A DNA stretch of 64,000 nucleotides from Thuidium tamariscinum (taxonomy: Eukaryota; Streptophyta; Bryopsida; Hypnales; Thuidiaceae), in contig OX344750.2 in NCBI GenBank assembly GCA_947034885.2, positions 36,938,821-37,002,820 of the forward strand, given 5' to 3'. Of the stretch, positions 24,292 through 34,230 are shown piece after piece (the first letter of the stretch is position 1; each line of letters opens with the position of its first letter). The notes beneath the pieces were generated by a model that worked only from the letters and a program-made list of their open reading frames with translations, had not been told where the DNA came from and ran no database searches. The position numbers and the translations under genes are program-made.

Positions 24292-25600
24292 TGCAGCATA
24301 GGTCAGAATAACAGAAGCTAAGCTCTGTGACCTAGAATTTCGTCCCACTCATAAACCAATTTTCCTGGTCAAAATCCCTGAGTCCTCAATCACCATCATC
24401 AGAGTCAATTACTGCAAAAACTGTATGATATGTGGATCTTTGAAGAGATTCAAAAGCGACAGTGTAGTGACAAAATACAGTTCCATACGGGCTAATGTAC
24501 TGCGAAGCTCTGCACCATCGGATTTTGCAAAAGAGAATTTTGCGAAGTAAGAGAAGTTGTGAAGATTCGGATACCCGAGGAGTCTAACAACTACAAAGCC
24601 GGGCCTGACGACAAACTATTTCGGGCCTGCCTGCAGCTACAGTGAAGCCGCCATGCAATGGGAGCGGGGGGTCAGGTCGTGTTGAAGAAGCTTTGCTGCG
24701 CTGCCGTTGAGTTTAAATTTTGAACGAGAATCGTGGATGAAGAATGCTGTTTCGTGAGGATATCTGTTGGAATTGGATGAAGATGGGATCCAATAATGCA
24801 AGGTGACTCTACTGGGAGTACTGGCCCGTTGCTTAGTTTTGTTTATTTTGAAGTGCCAAGATGGCGATCACTTAAAATTTGGTGAAGCATTGTATTTCTA
24901 CATCCATCCACCTTTTGGACCAAAAACACTTTCCAATTATGTTCATACACTTTTTCATTCAATTTTGGCAATGTTGTCTATATTTTGAATAGAAATGAAA
25001 AAAATTTAGTGAAAAAATTACTTCAATCTAACAGAAAGTAGAAGATTGTTTTGAAGTGGTACAATTAAATAGATTGGTGATTACACCTAATAGTGTATGA
25101 TTAAGCATTCATTCAAACAATGTTTCAAGCTGTATTTAAAATGCTTAGTTTTCTAGTTGATCTTATTGGTAGTCAAAAGGGGATTCTATATTTTCTCCAT
25201 GTGCATTTTTGTAGATACCATATGAATAAATTATAGATTTTTAAGAGCTAAAAATAGGCATCTCTAAAAGCAACCCTAGGCTCTCATCGATAAATGTCGA
25301 ACTTTTAAGACAAGAATATATGGAAGATTGTTTTAGAAAGGGGTCAAAATGACATTAGAAAAGACTTGAACCCCAAAAGAGGCCACTTTGTAATGCAAAA
25401 ATTTGGGTGGGAAGAGCCTTTACAACTTACTAATTAGGCCAAGAATTCTATGATGAATTCAAAAATTAGTCATCATTACTCAATCATCTCTATGATCTCA
25501 TGAATTAGTGGGTGGGATGAGCCTTCTAAATTCACTAATTGGCCAAGAATTGCATTATGAATTCAAAAATTCATCATCATTATCCACATGACACAACGGA
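24292..25600. promoter_or_regulatory. Upstream flank of the SAP gene, then spacer
   Basis: 24,292-24,790 is GC-richer and should hold the promoter and 5' leader of the SAP gene; no TATA box was pinned down. From 24,800 the DNA turns AT-rich with no supported gene. Near 25,400-25,560 a short motif (TTCACTAATT-GGCCAAGAATT) occurs twice about 100 bp apart. Confidence 0.35.
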
Positions 25601-25619
25601 ATCCCTTCCCTGGAGTCTC

Positions 25620-26055
25620 ATCGATCCCAGCGCTCAAACACGTGTGTCAATCATGCATGCGAGGAAAGCTTCCAAGAGGCAAGATTCCAAAGAAATGCAC
25701 TTCTTTCATGACTTGCTAGTTCCAACTAATCCACTCCAACCCCTACCAATCATCTCACATATAGACCATGAGTATATTCTTACCTTTATTGATGATTTTT
25801 CTCGCAAAACTTGGCTTTATTTTCTTTCTGACAAATCACAAACTTTAGATTATTTCAAACAATTTCGAGCATTAGTAGAAACTCCTACCTAAAAAATAGG
25901 TACCCTTAGATCAGATAGAGGAGGAAAATACATGTCCACAGCCTTTTAGTCTTATTGTCATACTCACAGTATTATCAGATAGTTTACTACTAGCCATTTT
26001 CTTTACTCAAATGGCATAGGTGAATGCAAAAATTGTACTATACTCGAAGGTATTC
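25620..26055 (+). mobile_element. Ty1/Copia LTR retrotransposon fossil, integrase region
   Basis: The conceptual protein matches the Copia integrase core, with FLTFIDDFSRKTW-like and TLRSDRGG-like segments in the usual order. Only this part of the polyprotein is recognisable. No gag, reverse transcriptase, RNase H or LTRs are visible around it. It is broken by a few lesions and looks old. Confidence 0.7.
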
Positions 26056-26084
26056 ATAGTATAGTTATCTGAAGGTACCAATCC

Positions 26085-26440
26085 ACAAACTTAAAATCCT
26101 CATAACTTTCACTTCATTAATTGTAATGGAATGATTCAAAGCTTTACACACATATAAAAGTTCAAAGAATCTGATTCAAATTTTAATTTTTGAAAAAAGT
26201 GATTTTTGAAGAAGTTTTTGGGGCTCCTCGGACTGCCCGCCAAATAGTGAAAATCACTTGTCATGCCATAACTTTTTAACCATGAAATCAAAAGATATGA
26301 AAATTGTTGGGCCTTAAAGCTACTCCATAGGCACACGTTGTGTCAAAATTTTAAAGAAAAACAATAAAAACTCCATCCGTAGTGAACTGCCCGAAATTGC
26401 TATGTTGCCAAAAACCGCAGCTTGGACATTTAGGGGTTAA
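26085..26440. repeat. Dispersed repeat R3, copy 2
   Basis: Collinear with 18,325-18,690. It ends in GGACATTTAGGGG followed by TTAA at 26,437-26,440, the same end type as the piggyBac-like element at 13.2 kb. The opposite end was not found. Confidence 0.5.
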
Positions 26441-26940
26441 ATAAATAAATAATTTTCTTAAAATCTATGTAATTCATAGGACATGCTAGCTTACAAGTAG
26501 TCTCCTCACTATGCCTATGTACACAAAAGACAATCCTTCCAAATATGACCAACACTCAAATTTGCCATTCAAACAGTGATTGAAATGTCCTACAATTTAA
26601 AGATGGCTCTGAAAAATATGTGCCATTCTTAGAATTGGCCCAAAGATATTCAAATTGTAAATTTGGGTGGCAATAGGCTTCTCTAATCTCTATCATTTAA
26701 TAGTCGTCATAGTCCATCCCTCCTAGCATTGTCATTCCATTCGGTTCTCCAAAACAATTGGTGAATGGTTGATAGAAAGTTTCCCAACTTCTGGCCGCAA
26801 CTACTTGCCGACTATTTAATTTAGCCCAAAAAATGGAGTGAAATTTTTTATTAAATCCTACCATTGAAGGTGGGTCCATCCGGGTAAATTTTGGGTTCTC
26901 CAAGGTTCTTTTGAGTCGTTTTGAGCCATGTCTAGGTTAT
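26441..26940. other. Spacer, no supported gene
   Basis: The ORF at 26697-26903 (minus) has no recognisable domain. Nothing else seen. Confidence 0.35.
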
Positions 26941-26959
26941 GTTCAATGCCACTCCTAAC

Positions 26960-27320
26960 TAATTTGGGAAATCACTGATTCCTGATATGAATTGAGAATT
27001 TACAAAAAATAATTTTTTGCAAGAAATAAAAAATTCCTGTTTTTTTTTGTTTTTTTGACACAAGCGTGTTGAGGAAACACACTGCGAGGGGTCCGTCAGG
27101 AAGAGAGGCTGATTTCACGCTAGGTAGAGAACCTGCTGCCACCATGATCGAACCCGCAACCACGGCATTCGCTTTGGGTACCTCACGACCATCATCCGGT
27201 AGTTTAGGGTCATTGCGGACAGTAAAAAAAATTCCTGTGTTTCAGTCCGAGGTGAATCCACCCTGCTGGTTGGTAGGATTTAACGTCCTCCGTAAGTTTA
27301 CGCACCGAGGGGGAGCTTTG
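26960..27320 (+). repeat. Dispersed repeat R1, copy split by a SINE
   Basis: Outside the insertion the sequence follows the 27,715-27,930 copy: AATAAAAAATTCCTG, then after the insert GAGGTGAATCCACC, then GTTAGGATTTAACGTCCT or its variant. The uninterrupted copy provides the empty-site state. Confidence 0.6.
27041..27225 (-). mobile_element. SINE with A-rich tail and target-site duplication
   Basis: On the minus strand the unit has an A-box-like stretch (CTACCGGATGATGG), then about 45 nt on a clear B box (GGGTTCGATC), and ends in an A-rich tail (AAAAAAACAAAAAAAAA). Flanks 27,028-27,040 and 27,226-27,237 share AAAAATTCCTGT, a 12-bp duplication. The homologous copy at 27,845 lacks the insert. 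The length is about 185 bp and the head looks tRNA-derived. Confidence 0.75.
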
Positions 27321-27639
27321 GCGTGTTGACTATAGTATTCCGTCCCCGCGAGCTTTTTCTTCGCAGTCCCGCACTTGTGATTCCGCCGCATTTCCAGGCG
27401 AGATCCTTGCTTTTCAGCAACCAGCACCACGCTCCAGTTTGTTGACTTCCTTCCCCACGAACAGGTCCAGGCTAGAATATTCAGAATCAACTCGCAGCGG
27501 ACTGCCAAGCAGCCAAGAATCTCCAGTTCTCCTCCAGATTTGCAAATTTATTTTCCATGAATAAAGTAGAATTTTGAAATTCTGAATTCGTGTTTATGGA
27601 ATCCTAAACCCCGTCGAAGTAGTGATCACGAAAGACAAA

Positions 27640-27930
27640 ACTGGTGGCTCAATAGGCCGGGGTGAATTTGGCCCCCTCCATCGGCCCCTCCTAATCATTC
27701 CAGGGTCCGTTGCAAAATTTGAAAAAAAAGCTCTCTGTTTTGTGCTTGGTTAATTTACCTAAAACACCCCTCTTTGCAAATTTCGGACCTCTGATTGCAA
27801 GTATGAATTCGAAATTTGCTAACAAAAAGAATTTGCAAAAAATAAAAAATTCCTGCGTTTTCCCCCCGAGGTAGATCCACCTGCCGGGCCCATCTTCGAT
27901 GTTAGGATTTAACGTCCTGCCAGCAGTACA
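27640..27930 (+). repeat. Dispersed repeat R1, uninterrupted copy
   Basis: The most complete copy of R1 in the window, with GGTTAATTTACCTAAAACA, GCAAGTATGAATTCG, AAATAAAAAATTCCTG and GGATTTAACGTCCTGCC. No ORF of interest and no clear terminal inverted repeats. Confidence 0.5.
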
Positions 27931-28706
27931 GTACCGCACTTCAGAGAAATCCGTAAATTCTTACCGCTGTAGTAACAGTCGGACAATCTGAAGAACAGTC
28001 CGCAGCTTCGAGCGAGGCTGGAGCCAGAAAGAAACTCGAAAAGAAATCGATTTATCTGCAGGAGCATAGTCAACGTGCGTGTGGGAAATGGGTCATATCC
28101 GACTGAGTCTTCAATTGGAGCCCCCATTGCGCGGCTTGGCTTGGCTTGGACAGTGGAGTAGTGGACTTCAGCTGTTGCAGGATCGGCGGAGACGCGGTGT
28201 GTGATCCAATGGCCCTGGCTTCGCTTGTGATGAGGTCCAGGCTCTGCAGTACTCGTCTTTGTGTTTGCGCAGGTTTATGTATTACTGTAAACGGGATCTC
28301 CTGAAAACCCTCACAGTTCTGTTTGAGCATTTGCGTATTGGAGCGTCGTCTAACATCGAACTTGTTTGTGGAAGTAGATCTTGTTGCAGCTCGCTTGGTG
28401 CTTTCGATTTCTCGTGCGGTCAGGTTCCCCGCAAGCTAGACAGTGCATCATTTATCGCCCCCCCAGATTTAGGCCGAAGGAAGCGAAGTCTCTACGCAAC
28501 CTAGTCCCGACTGGTACTGATATGGTACAGCGCCCGTAGTACCTCAAAGTACCTGCAAACCTCCGCAACCTCGGACAACTGATGCGCCGGAAGAAATTGT
28601 GAGAGTCTCGAATCGGAGACTCCGCAGTCTTGATTAGATCATCAGTTGGTGTTTGGATTTGTAGCGACTCTCTTGCTGGGCCGGGGATTACAAGCTGGGC
28701 GCTCAT
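27909..28706 (-). other. Possible divergent minus-strand exons, unrecognised
   Basis: GC content rises between 27,900 and 28,830. On the minus strand an ATG at 28,706 opens about 52 codons to a good donor (GCAG/GTACTT near 28,550). Farther on are an acceptor (GTTTTCAG) near 28,302 and an exon-like piece ending at a strong donor (GCG/GTAAGA) near 27,965. Phases could not all be reconciled and no domain is recognised. It may be a decayed gene cut by the repeats on its left, or simply the promoter region of the gene at 28,827. Confidence 0.2.
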
Positions 28707-28826
28707 TTACGATTGAGACAATTGGTGGACCAGCCAGTTGAATTCGGAGAACAAGAACCGCAGAGACGAATTTGCAGGATTTGTGAAGGTTGTGAGAGAG
28801 TACTAGAGATTAAAAGGTGGGAGGCC

Positions 28827-30465
28827 ATGGGGCGATCAAGATGCTTGGTGTTGGTGTCCCTTCTTCTGCTAGTCCCTTCCCTCTTCTTCGTCTCCCCAGC
28901 GGCAGCAACTGCTTTCCACCCTGATGGTATGTATTGCACCCTCGAAGCTCCAAATCCTTTGTGTACATCAATCTTGACGAGATTTTCAGGTCACCCGTGG
29001 CTGGCCATATGTAAGAGAGGTCAGCTGTCTAGAATTCTTTTGTTCGTTCAAATTTTGGTCTAGTCCTGTTAGTTTCAATTCGGAACCACATGATTGTCGG
29101 TGGAGCATCTTGTTTCTGCAAGTCTGTTTTCTAGTACGACGAGTCACTGGGAAATTCGAACAGACATTCGCGTTGTAGATTCTGACTTGAGCATTGCAAT
29201 GCTTCCAGTGGTGGCATTCGGTGGACGTCGAAGTCTACTTCAAGCTACTCCCCCCACGCCAGCGACTCCACCTCCTGCGAGTCCCCCGGCTACTCCCCCC
29301 GCGCGAGCGACTCCACCTCCTGCGACTCCCCCGGCTACTCCCCCCGCGCGAGCGACTCCACCTCCTGCGACACCCCCGGCTACTCCCCCCGCGCGAGCGA
29401 CTCCACCTCCTGCGACACCCCCGGTTACTCCCCCCGCTACTGCCGCTGGACCAACTCCCCGTACCCCAACCCCAGCCCCAACCCGAGCCCCAGGTAAGGA
29501 TTCAACTTCCCTGTTCAGGTTTGAGATGTTCACAAGCTTTACCTTGAGTGTTGGAAGAGATATGCCCTAACAGAATCCAGAGGCTTGTTTTGCGATGTCG
29601 AATCTTACACTATTGCTGCATGCTATCCACAATTATTAAGGGGAGTCATAGTTGATCCAATTCCGGCGAACTTCCTGAAATCCAATTTAACGAGGGTTGA
29701 GGTGAAGATTGGGAGATGATGAAATTTGCGCGAAGAATGCATCAGAACTTGCCATCTGCCTCTCCATTTCTTCTGTCAAAAGATTAGGGATGACGTACGA
29801 GGAAACAGGAATCTAACGAGTTTGCTGAACTCCTCCTAACTCTCGGAATCTAGGGTTTGAGAATAGTGAGAGCATTACTACTGCTCAGTTGCAATTAACG
29901 AATTGGTAACGATTTCATGTTTAGTTTCTACTGCAATCTGCTTATTTCATTGCATTTGCACATTTTGCAGTGTCTGCTCCCGTTCCAGTTCCAGTTCCTA
30001 TCTTCGCTCCTGCTCCTGCTCCAAGTACATTTTCTTATCCTCACTGATAACTCCATGTTATTTATCGATTAGGTTATAGACATGCACTATTGATTGACGA
30101 AAATATTCATAGAGAAATGAACAAGTCACTTCATGCAAAACCAAAATTCTCCAAAGGTTGTGCAACAGTGAAAATAGGGATTTACGAGTCTTGGGTGCCA
30201 AATTTTCATGACATTATTCTGCTGTAGAGAGCCTGTGGAATTGCCATAGTCAGAGCGTTTTCATTTAGATGAATTTTCCTAAACATTTGCTCGACTGTCT
30301 TTCTTTTGTGCAGTCGGAGTCACAAACTCGCAAAGACGCAATGCTATCATCGCCGGAGGCGTCGTAGGCTCTGTGGTTCTTGTTGCAGTCGTCCTCATTT
30401 TCTGCCGCTGCCGGTTCTTGAAAAGATCGAAGAAGCTGCCATTTCAAAGACTGCAGATGACTTAA
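28827..30465 (+). CDS. Arabinogalactan-like Pro-rich protein with C-terminal membrane anchor
   Basis: Exons: 28827-28926, 29209-29493, 29971-30024, 30314-30465. All introns are GT/AG in phase 1, and the product is 196 residues. Residues 1-27 are a signal peptide (basic MGRSR, then a Leu/Val-rich core ending AAATA). After a GRRSLLQ segment comes a TPP/APP/PAP-rich ectodomain (about residues 46-146) with the spacing typical of Hyp O-glycosylation. The third exon adds a PVPVPVP and APAPAP run. The last exon encodes a transmembrane helix (IIAGGVVGSVVLVAVVLIF) followed by CRCRFLKRSKK and a short cytosolic tail. A basic tail after the helix argues against a GPI anchor. The ATG sits in a good context (GCCATGG); upstream in-frame codons lack ATG. 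An AATGAAATAAAG stretch near 30,809 may be the polyadenylation signal. Confidence 0.82.
29244..29440 (+). repeat. 45-bp coding tandem repeat, four units plus a partial
   Basis: Four units of exactly 45 bp (29244-29288, -29333, -29378, -29423) encode 15-residue variants of ATPPARATPPPATPP, followed by a partial unit. Units 2-4 differ at only one or two bases, which points to recent expansion or gene conversion. Confidence 0.9.
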
Positions 30466-31049
30466 TTGCTTCACGAGGGACATGGAAGGTCCAGCAACGT
30501 TAAACACAGTGGCCTTATGTGGCCGCAGGGTTGAAGAAAATTCTGGACGCATTGTCTTGTACAAGGCCTCGCCATACATGGTACATCCTTTGACACCTTG
30601 CACCCACCATAGAAACGGTAATGCATGCTTCAAAGCTTCCATCGTGGTCGTAGCCCTAAGCCCCTGTGCAAGAGCATGCCGGTGCTTTCCAAAGTTTTGT
30701 GAGGGCAAATGATAAACAACAATTAGTAGTCCTCTGTTTCCTCCAAGTCAGAGCTCTACAGGAATTTCTTCTCCTGTCTAGGATTGTGCATTTTATTATA
30801 TATTGTTTAATGAAATAAAGATAATTTTTTCTTTCAAACTGTCTGGGAATCAATTCCTGGTGAGTTCAGATTCACACAAGTTCCACATGTGCTTCCAAAC
30901 TTTAGTCATGGATGATTTCGGGTAGTCAGGACTTTGTGTTCTCCAAGTAAGCGCTACGCAGATTGCTCTTTCCTGGTACCAGTCGTTCTCGACAAGCATT
31001 TTTCTACAATGCTACATGACAGAATGCAAAAAGAACTCTTCCAAACTGT
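30466..31049. other. Convergent 3' flanks
   Basis: The space between the AGP-like and GH71 stops. It should hold both 3' UTRs. Small ORFs here are unsupported. Confidence 0.5.
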
Positions 31050-32765
31050 CTAGGCATCGGAAACTCTATTTCCACATTGGCCGTTTCGCACATCGGTACA
31101 GAAGGTGCTCTGGACGTTGAAATTGTAACTGGAGAGACCAGAGTTGCTGATAGGCTTCGCCCCAGTGAGGGTGAACGTGACGGAGCCGCGTTGGAAAGTG
31201 GCGGATTGCGTTCCAGTCTGGAACCCCATGCCGTGCACATTGACGCCCTGCGTTGCTGTGGTGACGCTCGTCTGAGTGCCGGATTTGAGAGTGATGGTTG
31301 CAGACGCGCCGGGTTTGAGTACCGTGACAACGTAGACGGCGTCAGAGAGCTTGTCCGCGTGCAAGATCCCGCAGGGTTTGCTAGGCACGTTTGTGCTGTG
31401 GCTCTGCGTGAAGTAGAACAAGTAAATCTGGTCTGTTGTGGACACGGGCTCGCTGCCTGTCTTGTACCAGCTGATGTAGTGCTTGCCGAGCTCGAGATAG
31501 GCTTGGTGAGGGAAGCCCGCCACGTCCACCGAGATTTTAGACGCGCCTCCGCTCAGCGGTGGGGAAACGTAATGCCCCTCGAACCAATCGTTCCAAGTGA
31601 CAATTTCCACCAGCGGAGGCGAGCTGGCGATGATCTGCGACCATTTCTGAAGCCACAGACCGGGGCCTTGGTAATCGCCTTTCACTTGGCACGGGCACCC
31701 CGACCAGGAGTCTGGATTCCCGTTTGGATCACACGACGGAGAATTCGAAACGCAACAAGCCTGATTGTTATCTGCGTTTTTGAAGAACCACGGCGACACC
31801 TGCCAGCGCCACACATGCAAGTGAGGGTTTGAAGGGCAGATACCGAAGAGTTGAAAACTATTTTTGCTAGCTTGGGGAGAAGAAGCTGTACACGAGGCTA
31901 TCGATTGCTTAGTCATTAACTCTTTACCAATTTAAGAACTCACTTTGTAATGATACACCAAGCAAGCTTAGAATGGGCTACCAATTTGCTGGAAAAATCA
32001 AACAGAACTGCGATGGTGCACTGGCCATAGCTTGCTTGTGGGGGTTCTATGACCTACCATCGCCATATAGGTTTTGCCCAAATCCTTGCTCACTCGAAGT
32101 GAATCTGCATCCCCAGGCGAGGTTGTCGGCACGGAGAAGTTGCCGTTCCGGTAGTTCCAAGCAGAGGTTTCCCATCCATAGGTCCCATCTACAGTCGCTC
32201 CGAAGCGGTCGTAAACGGTGCCCTTCACTCCGAAGTAGGACCCATCGGTGGGGAAGAAGGGCAGAAAGAAGTACAACCCCTTGCCTCCTGCTTGCGCGAA
32301 GATGTCGTTCCATGCCGTCACGGAGCTTTGACCCCAGAAGGAGTCGTCGTTGCCTAACCACGACGTGAAAAACGCCTTGTTCTGGTACTTGAGCTGGTTC
32401 GGGTGGGTTCGGTAATCCACCAGCATGGACACGATGTTCGCTTTCGACAGACGGTCGTTCGGCGGCGGCACGGACGCGTCGCCGATGTGGATGTCCGCCG
32501 AGAAGAAGAGCTTGAAATTGGTGCCGAGCTCCAGGGCAGCTTGGTACATGTTATCGAACAGCGTCTTCCGGTATATGTTAGTGTTGAGCGCAAACGCGTC
32601 TATGCCCTTGCTCTGCGCAAGCTGAATCTCCTGCTTGTAAGTGGCGATGGTGTCGGGGAAGTAGATGAGATAGTGAGCGAACACCATCTTCGGTTGCGCT
32701 GCGGCGGACCATGCTTGGGTTCCGAGCAGCAACACACACACAACCGCTATGACTACAGTCTTCAT
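31050..32765 (-). CDS. Secreted GH71 alpha-1,3-glucanase (mutanase-like)
   Basis: Two exons (minus), 32765-32058 and 31799-31050, are joined by a 258-bp GT/AG intron at phase 0, giving 485 residues. Residues 1-24 are a signal peptide (MKTVVIAVVCVLLLGTQAWS). The mature protein opens with PKMVFAHYLIYFPDTIATY and GIDAFALN, the typical GH71 start. It continues with FFTSWLG, a GLYFFLPFFP strand, and across the intron KTYMAM/VSPWFFKN, then VEIVTWNDWFEGHYVSP, the signature close to the end of the barrel. The last 150 residues form a beta-rich C-terminal module as in fungal members. GH71 enzymes cleave alpha-1,3-glucan, a fungal wall polymer, so the product probably acts outside the cell on fungal or microbial glucan (inference). 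The length is complete and no lesion is seen. The gene converges on the AGP-like gene to its left. Confidence 0.9.
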
Positions 32766-34230
32766 GGCTGCTTGCGTTCAAACTCCTGCTGGCTAGTGTT
32801 TGCTGCTCTCTTGCAATCAATTCTCTTTTCTGCTGACTTGTGGTAAGGAGGGTACCCCAAAACCACCACTTTTTGGTACTGCGCATAATTATCATTGTCA
32901 GACTGGTCAAACTTGCATATTATCTTCTTTGCTGGCAAGTGAAAGGACGCACCAAAGAAGCAATGTATGAATACCTTCATGGTATTCAAAGTTTTTTTTT
33001 GGTTGATGTTCTAAAATCATCTTTTCAACATACGTACATTTTAATTTTTGGAGATGCACACAGAGTGATGATGGTGGTTTTAGGCGAGGTGTGATTTTGG
33101 GTGTACCCACGCTAGCAATTCTTAGTAACATTCGATTCCTGCATAAGGAAGCAGAAAGATTTTTGTGTCCGTTCATACTGTCCAAGTGTCCTTCTGGTGT
33201 CGTTGGTTCTCTACTTTCACTTCTTTTTCGAGTTAATTGTTGCCAAGGTTTTGTCAAAAAAAAATTGAGCCTAGCTACAAACATGCAGGAGTTTTCATTA
33301 AGAAAATGCGGTTATTTAACCTGAGTTCAACGAAAGCTCGTTATGAACTGCCATAAATTGTATTCTAACTGCCGAAGCAACCAAATATGTTATACAAAAT
33401 TTGCCAGAATTGTTAGCCTCGACTACAGCAAACTCTTGAAGGCACCCCAGCATTAAAAAATGAAAAAAGAATGGCTGGGCCTAAGTTTCATTCGGAGCAG
33501 TTGCCGTTTTTGACCTCCGAGCGCAAACAGCAATGCAATGCTGTTACACCTCTCATGTGCGGAACTGTTTGCCACGTGACAGCTCCTGGAGAGGATTAAT
33601 TTATGGGAAGCTCCAGCAAATGCGGAATTGTGTGTCGTTTCGTGTCGTGGCAGTCTGTGCCCAGGAGGATCTGACTGGTTGGAAGCTCTAATTTGTGGTC
33701 TGCGAATGAAGTACGATTCCATTGCTGAGCTTGATATGCATGTTTGGGCCAGTTCTTGACGCAAGCTTTGGCTATGACTTGCTACAGACTTTACGTACAG
33801 ACAAATCGTACTCAATACTCAGGTGGTTCGATCAAGTCATCACCAGCAGCCTGTAAACTAGCGACAGAATTTGAAAAGCACGGGAATGGTAGGCATACAT
33901 TAGGATGAGTATTAGATAAAATCAAGCTTCATACAACAGCGACAGCTTACACCAGCAATCTTGTGCATACCGGTACAGGAGTTTGATCCGTTGCAGAGTT
34001 TGCAACAACTTCACTCAACTTGTTGCAGAAGCTCAACAGTTAGCGTTGTCTGCTCAAGGCTACTTATCCAGAACATGGATGGAAACGTGACCATCTACGT
34101 GACATCATTCCATGAAATTGTGAATTTTCTTTTGACATTGTGTATAACAGGTAGAACGAGTGGTTTGCCTTGTTGCAATAAGCTCAAAATTTTGGACTTT
34201 TTTCCATGCAAAGACAAATGTTAGAAATGA
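32766..34230. promoter_or_regulatory. Upstream flank of the GH71 gene, then spacer
   Basis: Should contain the GH71 promoter. No TATA box was pinned down. The ORF at 33453-33815 (minus) has no recognisable domain. Confidence 0.35.

Noticed and set aside
29240-29533. Minus-strand Gly/Val/Ala-rich collagen-like ORF
   Set aside because: It is the exact antisense of the 45-bp Pro/Thr repeat; GC-rich repeats leave several frames open.
31077-31832. Plus-strand 251-codon ORF
   Set aside because: Antisense of the GH71 second exon, Arg-rich and without any domain; the GH71 frame has splice sites and family motifs.
33453-33815. 120-codon minus-strand ORF
   Set aside because: No recognisable domain, no splice context and ordinary spacer composition.
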